A stretch of 57,214 nucleotides of DNA. Origin: RGIG8497 sp045593265. Lineage in GTDB: Bacteria; Bacillota; Clostridia; RGIG6154. The position numbers and the translations under genes are program-made. This document shows positions 32,727 to 41,244 of the stretch, one piece after another (position 1 is the stretch's first letter; each line of letters begins with the position of its first letter). The stretch spans positions 1 to 57,214 of the forward strand of contig JAZNWH010000030.1 of the NCBI GenBank assembly GCA_045593265.1, in the 5' to 3' direction. A model generated the notes under the pieces. The model had not been told where the DNA came from and did not search any database. It saw nothing but the letters and a program-made list of their open reading frames with translations.

Positions 32727-33548
32727 ATGTTAGAAAAATGTCTTAAAAATGTAAAGGAAAAAGCACCACTTATTCACAACATTACAAACTATGTTACAGT
32801 TAACGATGTTGCTAATGCTCTGCTTGCATCAGGTGGGAGTCCAATTATGTCGGATGAGCCGGACGATGTTTCGGATATTACATCTATCTGCGGAGGACTC
32901 AACATCAACATTGGAACACTGAACAAAAACAGCATAGAAGCTATGTTTGTTTCCGGTAAAAAGTCAAAAGAACTCGGTCATATTGTCCTTCTTGATCCTG
33001 TAGGTGCAGGTGCCAGCAAACTCAGAACAGAAACTGCAATTAAAATTATGGATGAAATTAAGCCTGATATTATTAGAGGTAATATATCAGAGATTAAAAC
33101 TCTTGCTCTCGGAAGTGGAACAACAAAGGGTGTAGATGCAGATTCTGCTGACGTTGTAACAGAACTAAATCTTGATTCAATGGTCGAATTTGCAAAATCA
33201 TTTTCAGCAAAGAGTGGGGCAGTCATTGCAATAACCGGTGCGATAGATTTGGTAGCAGACAGTAAAAAATGCTATATAATCCGAAATGGTTCACCTATGA
33301 TGAGTCGTATCACAGGAACAGGATGTATGCTTTCAGGCTTAGCTACTGCCTATGCAGTTGCAAATCACCATAACATAACTGAAGCTGTTGCTACAGCCGT
33401 ATGCCTCATGGGACTTGCAGGTGAGATTGGTGTATCAAATATGAAAGATAGCGAAGGAAATTCAAGTCTTCGCAATCACATTATAGATGCTATATATAAT
33501 ATGGATGCAAACACATTGAATAAAGGAGCAAAATATGAAGTTCGATAA
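32727..33548 (+). CDS. thiM: Hydroxyethylthiazole kinase
   Basis: The 273-residue ribokinase-like protein begins PLIHNITNYVTVNDVANALL and has DPVGAG, IRGNISEI and TGTGCMLSGL, the ThiM pattern. It phosphorylates the thiazole moiety for salvage. It is the first gene under the TPP riboswitch and overlaps thiE by 14 bases. Confidence 0.96.
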   Translation: MLEKCLKNVKEKAPLIHNITNYVTVNDVANALLASGGSPIMSDEPDDVSDITSICGGLNINIGTLNKNSIEAMFVSGKKSKELGHIVLLDPVGAGASKLRTETAIKIMDEIKPDIIRGNISEIKTLALGSGTTKGVDADSADVVTELNLDSMVEFAKSFSAKSGAVIAITGAIDLVADSKKCYIIRNGSPMMSRITGTGCMLSGLATAYAVANHHNITEAVATAVCLMGLAGEIGVSNMKDSEGNSSLRNHIIDAIYNMDANTLNKGAKYEVR

Positions 33549-34179
33549 AAATTCATTACTCTTATATGCAGTAACCGATCGTGCATGGCTTAACGGTAAA
33601 ACCTTATGTGAACAGGTTGAGAAAGCAATAAAAGGGGGCGTTACAGTTGTTCAGCTTCGTGAGAAAAACCTTGATGAAGAAAGTTTCTTAATTGAAGCCA
33701 TACAAATACAGAATCTCTGCAGAAAGTACAATATACCATTTATCATCAACGACAATGTCGAAATTGCAAGAAAGATAAATGCAGACGGTGTTCATGTAGG
33801 ACAGAGTGATATGAAAGCCGGAAATGTAAGGGAAATTCTTGGAGAAGATAAGATACTTGGTGTATCAGTTCAAACAGTAGAACAGGCTCTGCTTGCTGAA
33901 AAAGAAGGGGCAGATTATCTTGGTGTGGGCGCTGTATTTCCCACAGGCTCAAAGGCGGATGCATACGAAGTAAGCCACGAAACACTTAAAGCGATATGTG
34001 AGGCTGTAAGTATACCCGTTGTTGCTATTGGCGGCATTGGAGTAAGTAACATTTTAAAACTTACAGGCACCGGAATATGTGGCGTTGCTGTTATCAGTGC
34101 CATATTCGCTGCAGAAAATATTCAAAAAGCAACTACAGAATTAAAAAAATTAACAAAACAGGTGGTCCAATATGATTAA
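33535..34179 (+). CDS. thiE: Thiamine phosphate synthase
   Basis: The 214-residue TIM barrel shows YAVTDRAWL, VVQLREKNLDE, FIINDNVEIA, DGVHVGQSD, DYLGVGAVFPTGSK and VAIGGIG, all ThiE motifs. It joins HMP pyrophosphate and thiazole phosphate. The start overlaps thiM and the end overlaps the next gene by eight bases. Confidence 0.96.
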   Translation: MKFDKNSLLLYAVTDRAWLNGKTLCEQVEKAIKGGVTVVQLREKNLDEESFLIEAIQIQNLCRKYNIPFIINDNVEIARKINADGVHVGQSDMKAGNVREILGEDKILGVSVQTVEQALLAEKEGADYLGVGAVFPTGSKADAYEVSHETLKAICEAVSIPVVAIGGIGVSNILKLTGTGICGVAVISAIFAAENIQKATTELKKLTKQVVQYD

Positions 34180-35605
34180 AGGTGCAATATTTGATTTAGA
34201 CGGAACCATTCTTGATTCTATGTTTATCTGGGATACAATCGGAGAAGATTATCTTCGCTCTCTTGGAAAAGAACCAAAAGAAAATCTCGCAGAGACTTTT
34301 AAGGCATTTACACTTAGGCAAGCTGCAGCATATTATCGAAACAATTATGGCATTGATCTTTCTGCTGAGAAAATTGTAGAAGACATAAATAATATGGTAG
34401 CTGAAATATATCGCACAAAAGTAGTTCTTAAACCTGGTGTAAGTGATTTTTTAAAAAGATTACAAGTGTCCGGTGTGAAAATGTGTGTTGCAACAGTAAC
34501 GGATAGATCTATTACGGAAGATGTGTTGACACGATTGAATGTTCGTAATTACTTTTCTGAAATATTCACCTGTGCCGAAGTTGGATATAATAAAGAAACA
34601 CCGGAAATTTACAGAGAAGCCTTAAAACAACTTGGAACTGCAAAGACCGAAACAGTAGTTTTTGAAGATGCTTTTCACGCTGTGAAAACTGCCAAAGAAG
34701 ATGGTTTTAGGGTTGCCGCAATTTATGATTCGCACGAACCAAATCAAAATGAAATGAAAGAAATTTCAGATTATTACATAACAGATTTTGGAAGTTTTTG
34801 CTTTAAGACAAAAATGAAAACCACACTTTCTATTGCAGGTAGTGATTCAATCGGTGGTGCAGGTATTCAGGCAGATATTAAAACTATAACAATGCATGGT
34901 GTTTATGCAATGAGTGCAATTACAGCACTTACTGCTCAAAACACTCTTGGTGTAAAGGCAATTTTAAATTCAACACCTGACTTTCTGACAGAACAAATTG
35001 ATGCAGTATTTGAAGATATATTCCCTGATAGTATAAAAATAGGTATGGTATCATCAAGTGAATTAGTTGACGTAATCGCAGAAAGATTAAAATATTATAA
35101 TGCTAAAAATATTGTTGTAGACCCTGTAATGGTAGCAACAAGCGGCTCTGTGCTTACAAAAACAGATACAATAAAAACTCTGGTTACAAAGTTACTGCCT
35201 ATTGCGACGCTTGTAACTCCAAACATTCCTGAAGCAGAAATTTTATCCCAAATAAAAATAAACAATAGTGATGATATGATAAAAGCAGCCAGATATATCG
35301 GAGAAAACTTTGGTTGTAGTGTCCTGCTAAAAGGTGGACATAACATCAATGACGCAAATGATCTACTGTACGAAAATGGCAGACTTACATGGTTTAACGG
35401 TAAACGAATTGATAATCCGAATACTCATGGAACAGGATGTACTTTATCCAGTGCCATTGCATCAAATCTTGCGAAAGGTAATAGCCTTGTCGAATCGGTT
35501 AAAAAAGCAAAAAAATACGTTACCGATGCTCTTTTGTATGGCCTTGATTTAGGAAAAGGCTCCGGTCCCCTTAATCATGCTTTTGTTATAGACAGAGGTA
35601 TCTAA
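34172..35605 (+). CDS. thiD: Fusion: HAD phosphatase + hydroxymethylpyrimidine (phosphate) kinase ThiD
   Basis: Residues 1 to about 205 are a HAD-IA phosphatase: FDLDGTILDSM, threonine motif VATVTD, KETPEIYREAL and FEDAFHAVK. Residues about 212-477 are ThiD: LSIAGSDSIGGAGIQAD, DPVMVATSGS, LVTPNIPEAE, LLKGGH and THGTGCTLSSAIA. The frame is continuous. ThiD phosphorylates HMP twice. The phosphatase half may act on thiamine monophosphate, which would permit a thiamine-plus-pyrophosphokinase route to TPP, but this is inference. It is the last gene of the riboswitch operon. Confidence 0.9.
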   Translation: MIKGAIFDLDGTILDSMFIWDTIGEDYLRSLGKEPKENLAETFKAFTLRQAAAYYRNNYGIDLSAEKIVEDINNMVAEIYRTKVVLKPGVSDFLKRLQVSGVKMCVATVTDRSITEDVLTRLNVRNYFSEIFTCAEVGYNKETPEIYREALKQLGTAKTETVVFEDAFHAVKTAKEDGFRVAAIYDSHEPNQNEMKEISDYYITDFGSFCFKTKMKTTLSIAGSDSIGGAGIQADIKTITMHGVYAMSAITALTAQNTLGVKAILNSTPDFLTEQIDAVFEDIFPDSIKIGMVSSSELVDVIAERLKYYNAKNIVVDPVMVATSGSVLTKTDTIKTLVTKLLPIATLVTPNIPEAEILSQIKINNSDDMIKAARYIGENFGCSVLLKGGHNINDANDLLYENGRLTWFNGKRIDNPNTHGTGCTLSSAIASNLAKGNSLVESVKKAKKYVTDALLYGLDLGKGSGPLNHAFVIDRGI

Positions 35606-35754
35606 ATATCAATCTAACTCCAAAATATCCACAACAAAATCATATGTTTCTTACGGGCTTCAAATCCTCTCATATATAAAAAGACCTGCTAAATAAAGTC
35701 AAGAGAACTTTTAAGAATCTTAAAAATTTTTTAAGGAAATAACAGTATGGCAAA
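35606..35754. other. Spacer after the thiamine operon
   Basis: AT-rich sequence without a convincing frame. No strong terminator for the thiamine operon was seen here by eye. Confidence 0.3.
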
Positions 35755-35782
35755 CAGACCGGCATTTAAAAGTGTCGGTCTG
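35755..35782 (-). terminator. Hairpin at the end of the IS110 remnant
   Basis: CAGACCG (35755-35761) pairs with CGGTCTG (35776-35782). On the minus strand it follows the IS110-type coding remnant and may be its terminator or subterminal structure. Confidence 0.4.
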
Positions 35783-35796
35783 AAATTTATTCAAAA

Positions 35797-36022
35797 ATAA
35801 TTCTATGAGTTTAAATAAGCTTCCTTAACTCTTGACTAATAAATTCGCAAGAATTTGTTTAGTGCTGCAATTTTAGCAACTTTTAATGCCTTACCTTCGC
35901 TTTCTTTTTTAGTTAGATATTTATAAAGTGCATTATCATTTGAGGTCGTACAACCTTTAGAATCTCATATCCTGTTTTTCTAAGTGATGCATAACCTCTC
36001 TTAGTGATTTTTCGATTGCTTG
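35797..36022 (-). pseudogene. Remnant of an IS110-family transposase (C-terminal part)
   Basis: On the minus strand, one frame gives ITKRGYASLRKTGYEILKVV and, after a frameshift, another gives NALYKYLTKKESEG...AALNKFLRIY, then a stop and SRVKEAYLNS. This matches the end of IS110-type transposases, broken by at least one frameshift and one nonsense codon (TAG in place of an expected tyrosine). The N-terminal catalytic part is absent. It is directly fused to the IS1182 remnant. Confidence 0.6.
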
Positions 36023-36450
36023 CACGAAATTCGCCCGATTCGTATGGTCAACCTTTTTGCTTTTATTTCTTCTGCAAGATACATCTTAAATCCGTATCTT
36101 GTAAGAAACGCAGGCAGTTCCTTATGCATTTTATCTTGTAGCTTTGACTGATTTTTAAGTATAGTTTTCTTCCATACAAAGGTATATTTATTAGCATTCG
36201 CTTCAATTTTAGTTCCATCTACAAAAAGATTTTCACAGGATAATTCATCATAGTCTTTCAGTAACAGGATAACCTGATTAAAAAGATTGTCAATGATATC
36301 TTTTAATCTTGCACTTCTGAAACGTGCTATTGTGTTATGGTCAGGTACTTTTGCTCCTTCCCAAAGATACATAAGATTAATTGAGAAAACCAGTTGATAA
36401 TTATTTGTTTTTGTTGTATAATCTACTTGTATTTTTGAATTACTAGTCAT
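36001..36450 (-). pseudogene. Truncated IS1182-family transposase
   Basis: The frame carries WEGAKVPDHNTIARFRSARL and CENLFVDGTKIEANANKYT, typical of the N-terminal half of IS1182-type transposases (about 450-550 residues when intact). Only 149 codons remain. The start is not the native one, and the end runs into the IS110 remnant. The DDE domain is lost. It is non-functional. Confidence 0.75.
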
Positions 36451-36465
36451 ATTTCATTATGCCAC

Positions 36466-36550
36466 AAAAGCCGCAAAGTTTCCATACTTCTGCGGCTTTT
36501 CGTATGCAAAAATTTAGAGCTGCCTCACTTTTTTTAGTGAGACAGCCCCT
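36466..36550 (-). mobile_element. IS1182-type element end with read-in terminator
   Basis: Two hairpins lie upstream of the transposase remnant: AAAAGCCGCA/TGCGGCTTTT (36466-36475, 36491-36500) and GCTGCCTCACT/AGTGAGACAGC (36519-36529, 36537-36547), then CCC. Terminal repeats of the GGGGCTGTCTCACT kind are common in IS1182 relatives. This marks the outer end of the decayed insertion. Confidence 0.55.
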
Positions 36551-36558
36551 GCTCAGTT

Positions 36559-36590
36559 CGTCCGTTCTAACTCTTTTTTCTATCCCCTGA
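36559..36590. repeat. Direct repeat, left copy, flanking the AraC cluster
   Basis: The sequence starting CGTCCGTTCTAACTC and ending TATCCCCTGA (36559-36590) recurs at 43806-43839, with two extra bases in the central pyrimidine tract. The two copies bracket the AraC-led gene cluster. Confidence 0.75.
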
Positions 36591-36643
36591 CTTTTTACTT
36601 TGCAAAAAATGTTCTTATCAAATTGCCGAATAATACCATTTAT

Positions 36644-36673
36644 TTGGATTTGAAGAATATTTCGGAATATAAT
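36644..36673 (+). promoter_or_regulatory. Possible promoter of the AraC-led cluster
   Basis: TTGGAT (36644-36649) and TATAAT (36668-36673) are spaced by 18 bases, about 75 bases before the araC-like ATG. No araC-type operator repeat was defined. Confidence 0.4.
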
Positions 36674-36749
36674 GAAGAAGATTTATGGTTTACAGTATAG
36701 GTTTTATTACGTATAATTGAAGTACAGAACCATTGGGGATGATTATATT

Positions 36750-37619
36750 ATGAAGTCATATTTAAAACACAAAATATTAAATCTTATAGAGATAAAAGAG
36801 CTTACTGCAGTTGAATATCCTGATTTTGACGGTAAGTATAAAGACTATCTTGATAAGCATGATTTTTGGGAGCTTTGCTTTGTGGAAAAAGGCGAAATCA
36901 AGCTTAGGGTTGAAGATGGGTCTCAAATTCTTACGGAAAACACTCTTATTATAATTCCACCTGATAAGACTCATTCATACTGTTATATAAACGATGAGGA
37001 CAACAAGGCTTTTGTTGTGTGCTTTCAATGTTTGTCTCAGGCGCTTAATCCTCTTGCGGGAATAAAGTTTGATTTGAATTTGGAAAATTATAACTGTATG
37101 AAAAAAATTATTTCGGAAACCAAATTAACTTTTCGTATGAACGAAAATGAACTTTTCGAAGTTGTACCAAATCCTGTTATCGGCGGTCAGCAAATGATTA
37201 TACTGTACCTTGAATGTCTTCTTATAAATCTTCTTCGACACCTTGCATCAAAGGAAAAATCAGGGATTGTTTTTCTTGACGAAGATAATTTCAACAAAAA
37301 TCTTGTTAATGAAATAATTTTATATCTTAAACGTAAAGTCAGCGAGAAGCTTTCACTGGATGAAATATGTGAGAGATTTAACTATTCAAAGTCGTTTTTG
37401 TGTAAAACATTTAAAATGCAAACAGGAGATACTGTTATAGCTTTCTTCAACAAACTGAAGATTGAGGAAGCGAAAAACCGTCTTACGGAAACAAATCAGA
37501 ATATAACTGCAATTGCATATTCATTAGGTTTTCAGGAGGTTAAGTATTTCGATTATACTTTTAAAAAGTATACAGGCGTTTCTCCTGCATCATATCGCAA
37601 AGGGGTGAAAAACATATGA
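36750..37619 (+). CDS. AraC-family transcriptional regulator
   Basis: The 289-residue protein has an N-terminal cupin (around residues 20-90, ILTENTLIIIPPDKTHSY) and a C-terminal double helix-turn-helix (LSLDEICERFNYSKSFLCKTF, then ITAIAYSLGFQEVKYFDYTF) ending GVSPASYRK. ATG 36750 is preferred because GGGGAT lies nine bases upstream; the longer frame starts at TTG 36717. The stop overlaps the next gene by four bases (ATGA), so it heads its own operon and probably senses the substrate of the following enzymes. Confidence 0.88.
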   Translation: MKSYLKHKILNLIEIKELTAVEYPDFDGKYKDYLDKHDFWELCFVEKGEIKLRVEDGSQILTENTLIIIPPDKTHSYCYINDEDNKAFVVCFQCLSQALNPLAGIKFDLNLENYNCMKKIISETKLTFRMNENELFEVVPNPVIGGQQMIILYLECLLINLLRHLASKEKSGIVFLDEDNFNKNLVNEIILYLKRKVSEKLSLDEICERFNYSKSFLCKTFKMQTGDTVIAFFNKLKIEEAKNRLTETNQNITAIAYSLGFQEVKYFDYTFKKYTGVSPASYRKGVKNI

Positions 37620-38629
37620 TAACAACAGTACTTGGTGAAATAGATGAAAAGGATTTAGGCGTTACCTCGTCTCATGAGCATATTTTTATTGATATGCGTA
37701 ACTGTGTAGATGTTCACGAAAATCCACCTGAATTTTTCTATGATAAAGTAACAGCAGAAAACCGTGTTGAAGTTTTAGTTGACCCATATGCAATACTTGA
37801 CAATGCTCTGCTTGATAATTTTGACGATGCAAAAGACGAACTTATGTATTTTAAAAAGCACGGAGGACAGAGTATAATTGATTGTACTTCCGATGAAATA
37901 GGAAGAGATCCCATTGCAATGAAACGTTTGTCAGAACAGACGGGAGTAAATATTATTTTGGGATGTGGTCATTACTACCATAAAGCTCATTTTGATTATG
38001 TTAAGGATGCATCTGTTTCGACCCTTGCAGATGAAATGCGAAAGGATATTTTAGTCGGTATTGGCGACACAGATATAAAAGCAGGAATAATCGGTGAAAT
38101 CGGAACAAGCGCTAATGTTACCGATGACGAAAAAAAGGTTTTGAATGCAGCAGGAATTGTAGGCGCAGAAACAGGAAAAGCAGTTCACGTACATACCGAT
38201 TTATATACCGAAAACGGTTTTGAAATTATTGATATTCTGACTAAAAACGGAATGAAACCTGAAAAAATATGTATAGACCATATAGATGTTCTTCTCAGGC
38301 CTGATTATGTACGTGCACTTCTCGAAAGAGGAGTATATGTTGAATTCGATAATTTCGGCAAAGAGTTTTATGTATCAAAAACAAACCGTTTTGCTTATGA
38401 TTTAGAAAGAATACAGCTTTTAAAAAATCTTATAGATGAGGGCTATGGCGAAAAAATTCTCGTTTGTAACGATATATGCCTTAAAACTATGTGGAAAAAA
38501 TATGGCGGCGATGGCTACTCTCATATATTAAGAGCAGTAAAATATATGGCGCAGGAAAACGGTATTGACGAAAAAACTTATATGTCGTTATTAACAGACA
38601 ATGTTAAAAATTTTATAGCATCTGTATAA
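37616..38629 (+). CDS. Phosphotriesterase-family metal hydrolase (lactonase-like)
   Basis: The 337-residue TIM barrel shows ordered metal ligands: HEHIFID, a central acidic ligand in IIGEIGTS (glutamate, where PTE has a carboxylated lysine), HVHTD, DHIDV and a C-terminal aspartate in LVCNDICLK. This matches the PTE/PHP family, which includes lactonases and sugar-lactone hydrolases. The natural substrate here is unknown. It is translationally coupled to the AraC regulator. Confidence 0.82.
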   Translation: MITTVLGEIDEKDLGVTSSHEHIFIDMRNCVDVHENPPEFFYDKVTAENRVEVLVDPYAILDNALLDNFDDAKDELMYFKKHGGQSIIDCTSDEIGRDPIAMKRLSEQTGVNIILGCGHYYHKAHFDYVKDASVSTLADEMRKDILVGIGDTDIKAGIIGEIGTSANVTDDEKKVLNAAGIVGAETGKAVHVHTDLYTENGFEIIDILTKNGMKPEKICIDHIDVLLRPDYVRALLERGVYVEFDNFGKEFYVSKTNRFAYDLERIQLLKNLIDEGYGEKILVCNDICLKTMWKKYGGDGYSHILRAVKYMAQENGIDEKTYMSLLTDNVKNFIASV

Positions 38630-38674
38630 CGGTTACCTGAACGGTTCTCGTTATTACAAAAAGGGGTTGAATTT

Positions 38675-39604
38675 ATGCTTGAGGAATATCTGTATAAAAT
38701 CGGATTTGAACTCGAAGATATAAGCTTTATATTATCACATAACGAAAGCTATGCAGAAGTGATTGAACCTATTGTTGAAGAATACATAGTAAATTTAAAA
38801 ACGGAGCCTTTTGTACAATATCACCGTAACGAAAGAGAATTATCCTTTAAAAAGGCTGAAATGTTTTTAAAACAAATTCACAAAAAGCTCCCCGGCGAGA
38901 ATGAATATGTATTGAATTTGCTTTTTTGGCTTAACTGTATTCCTTATCTTCACGAAGCATATAGAAAGCTTTGCATAAGAGATGAGATTTTTTATGACTC
39001 GATGAAAGACCTTTTGTATAAAGTAAGAGAGTGCAAAAAAATTTATGGCATTTGCGGTGTGTTTGTTAATTGGTTTTTCCTTTTCTTTGAGCTGAAAGAA
39101 TTTGCTTTGGGACGACTGCAGTACGAAGTGTATCAATTTGATTATGAAGAATATGTTTGTTCGAATGTGAAGATAAAAAAGGGAGACAGGGTTTATTTCT
39201 GTCATATTCCATCAAGTGGTACACTTACATGTGATATGTGTATGGATTCCTTTCAAAAGGCATATGAATTTTTCAAGACCGATATTTCAGGGGATATAAT
39301 TCCTATAATATCTCACACATGGCTTTTATACAAACCATATATCGACAATGTTTTCCCTGAAAAGTCAAATATCAGGAAATTTGCCGATATGTTTGATGTA
39401 ATCAATACTACAAGTACAGGTAATGTTTTTGATGACAGCTGGAGAATATTTAATGTAATGTATAAAGGTACAACAAGGAATTTGCCTACCGATAATACTT
39501 TAAGACGGAATTTTGTTGAATACATAAATTCAGGTGGAGATTTTGGATATGGATATGGCATAATTCTTTATAACGGAAAAGAGAAAAAAATTATAAATGT
39601 TTAA
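38675..39604 (+). CDS. Acyltransferase-like protein with NAT_N/GNAT_C-type domains
   Basis: The 309-residue protein resembles the two-part family annotated as acyltransferase domain-containing (helical N-terminal part, GNAT-like C-terminal part). The region GRLQYEVYQFDYEE, followed by GDRVYFCHIPSSGTLT and CMDSFQKAYEFF, then HTWLLYKP and SNIRKFADMFDV, fits the GNAT-like half. No acyl donor or acceptor is known. AAGGGG precedes the ATG. It sits between the PTE-like and M24 genes of the cluster. Confidence 0.65.
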   Translation: MLEEYLYKIGFELEDISFILSHNESYAEVIEPIVEEYIVNLKTEPFVQYHRNERELSFKKAEMFLKQIHKKLPGENEYVLNLLFWLNCIPYLHEAYRKLCIRDEIFYDSMKDLLYKVRECKKIYGICGVFVNWFFLFFELKEFALGRLQYEVYQFDYEEYVCSNVKIKKGDRVYFCHIPSSGTLTCDMCMDSFQKAYEFFKTDISGDIIPIISHTWLLYKPYIDNVFPEKSNIRKFADMFDVINTTSTGNVFDDSWRIFNVMYKGTTRNLPTDNTLRRNFVEYINSGGDFGYGYGIILYNGKEKKIINV

Positions 39605-39632
39605 TAAATTTATGATAAAGGAGAAAAAAATT

Positions 39633-40829
39633 ATGAATAATTTTCCAACTATTGAAGGTAAGGAATATTTAGAAAGAGTAAATGCTCTTCGAGGTGAAAT
39701 GGCAAAAAGAGGAGTTGACATTGTTGTCGGCTTTTCAAATCTTCTTGAAATTGCAATAGTCCGTTACTATTGTGGTTTCGCACCGGTAAACGAAAGTTCT
39801 GCAATCATTATTCCCTCCAGTGGTGAAGTAACGGTTTGCAGTGGTCAGGCATCATACGACTATTGCTTAATACAGAACAAATTACCCGAAAGCCGTATTG
39901 CGATCTTGCCTGAAATCGGCGAAGTAAGCGGTTTTGAATACAACACAGAAGGACAGCTTGATTTTGCTGAGCTTTTCAAACAGATAAAAGCTGAAAACCC
40001 CAATGCTAAAAAAATAGGTTTTATCGGCAGACTTATTTTCCCGTCAATTATTATGGATAAGTTAAGACGCGTATTTAGTGATGCAGAAATAGTTGACTTT
40101 GACGATGTACACTATGAACAGAGAATCAGAAAAAGTCCTGCAGAAATCGAAATTCTTAAGACCAACTGGAATATGGTTTCCGATATGTTTGAAGCAGTTA
40201 TGCCTAAAATTGAAGTTGGTATGACAGAACGCTACATAGAAGGTATGTTCGAAGCTGAAATGATGAAATTAGGAGCGGAGAGCTATGTTCAGTCCTTTGC
40301 GCCAATGGTTGCGACAGGACCCGTTAATTCACATATCAGTATGAGCAGAAACACTTTAAGAACAATTAAAGAAAGCGAAATTATAAACATCGGTGCAGGT
40401 GTATGCTACGAAGGTTATAATGGTATTATCTGTTCACCGTTGGTTCTTGGTGAAGTACCCCAAAAGATTAAGGATGCTGTTATGTGCGCCTACGATGCAC
40501 TTAACTATGCATCAGCAAAAATGGAGCCGGGTACACCTTGCGATGTTGTGCTTAATGCATATACAGATTATTTAACAAAATACGGTTACATTGATTACTG
40601 CCCATACGGAAGTCTTCATAGCACAGGTATGCTTGAATGTGAAGCACCAACCTTTACAGTAGATAATAAGCGTGTAATTGAAGAAAATATGGCAATTTGT
40701 ATAGATGCTTACTTTAAGGGTATGGAGTGGGGGTCATTCAGAGTTGAAGACTGCTACTTAATCACTTCAAACGGTGCTAAACGTATGACAACCTATAACG
40801 ATAACGCAATCCCCAAATTATTCAAATAA
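39633..40829 (+). CDS. Creatinase/aminopeptidase-P-like M24 protein with altered metal site
   Basis: The 398-residue protein has an N-terminal creatinase-type domain and a C-terminal pita-bread fold. Of the five M24 metal ligands, three look replaced: the first two aspartates (INIGAGVCYEGYNGIIC, with Asn and Gly) and the first glutamate (CIDAY). The histidine in GSLHSTGML and the last glutamate in FRVEDCYL remain. Metal-free members such as creatinase and ectoine hydrolase show similar losses, so C-N bond hydrolysis of a small amide or guanidino compound is plausible. ATG 39633 is chosen, with AAAGGAG nine bases upstream. Confidence 0.75.
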   Translation: MNNFPTIEGKEYLERVNALRGEMAKRGVDIVVGFSNLLEIAIVRYYCGFAPVNESSAIIIPSSGEVTVCSGQASYDYCLIQNKLPESRIAILPEIGEVSGFEYNTEGQLDFAELFKQIKAENPNAKKIGFIGRLIFPSIIMDKLRRVFSDAEIVDFDDVHYEQRIRKSPAEIEILKTNWNMVSDMFEAVMPKIEVGMTERYIEGMFEAEMMKLGAESYVQSFAPMVATGPVNSHISMSRNTLRTIKESEIINIGAGVCYEGYNGIICSPLVLGEVPQKIKDAVMCAYDALNYASAKMEPGTPCDVVLNAYTDYLTKYGYIDYCPYGSLHSTGMLECEAPTFTVDNKRVIEENMAICIDAYFKGMEWGSFRVEDCYLITSNGAKRMTTYNDNAIPKLFK

Positions 40830-40841
40830 GGAGAAAAGAAA

Positions 40842-41210
40842 ATGGAAAAAGGTAAGAAAAACTGGGTGTTTTGTGATGGATATCTTCCACCAAAAGGAGA
40901 TAATCCTGAATTTGAGGGACACGAAGCATTGATGATAACAAATTTAAACGATGAAAAGGCAACTATTGAATTAGTATTTGTTTTTGAAGACAAAGACCCT
41001 GTAAAGGGAATCTTTGTAACCCTTGATGGTATGAGAACAACCTGTATAAGACTTGATAAGCCACTTGGCGACCAGAAGCTTATGTTGGGCGAGTCTGTAC
41101 AGTATACAGTATGGGTAAAAAGCGACGTTCCTGTATGTGCTTGCTTCGGAAGACTTGACGTAAGGCAGACAAATATGGCATACTATAGTGTAGAAGGTTG
41201 TACATTCTGA
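40842..41210 (+). CDS. ASRT-domain protein (sensory rhodopsin transducer family)
   Basis: The 122-residue beta-rich protein has GKKNWVFCDGYLPPKG, EGHEALMITNLND, VFEDKDPVKGIFV and SDVPVCACFGRLDVRQ, the conserved order of the Anabaena sensory rhodopsin transducer family (PF07100-like). Outside rhodopsin systems these domains are thought to bind small molecules such as sugars and often sit with metabolic enzymes. It lies 12 bases after the M24 gene. The ligand is unknown. Confidence 0.75.
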   Translation: MEKGKKNWVFCDGYLPPKGDNPEFEGHEALMITNLNDEKATIELVFVFEDKDPVKGIFVTLDGMRTTCIRLDKPLGDQKLMLGESVQYTVWVKSDVPVCACFGRLDVRQTNMAYYSVEGCTF

Positions 41211-41244
41211 TATGTAAACAGTAATAAACAGAGAGGTAATACAT

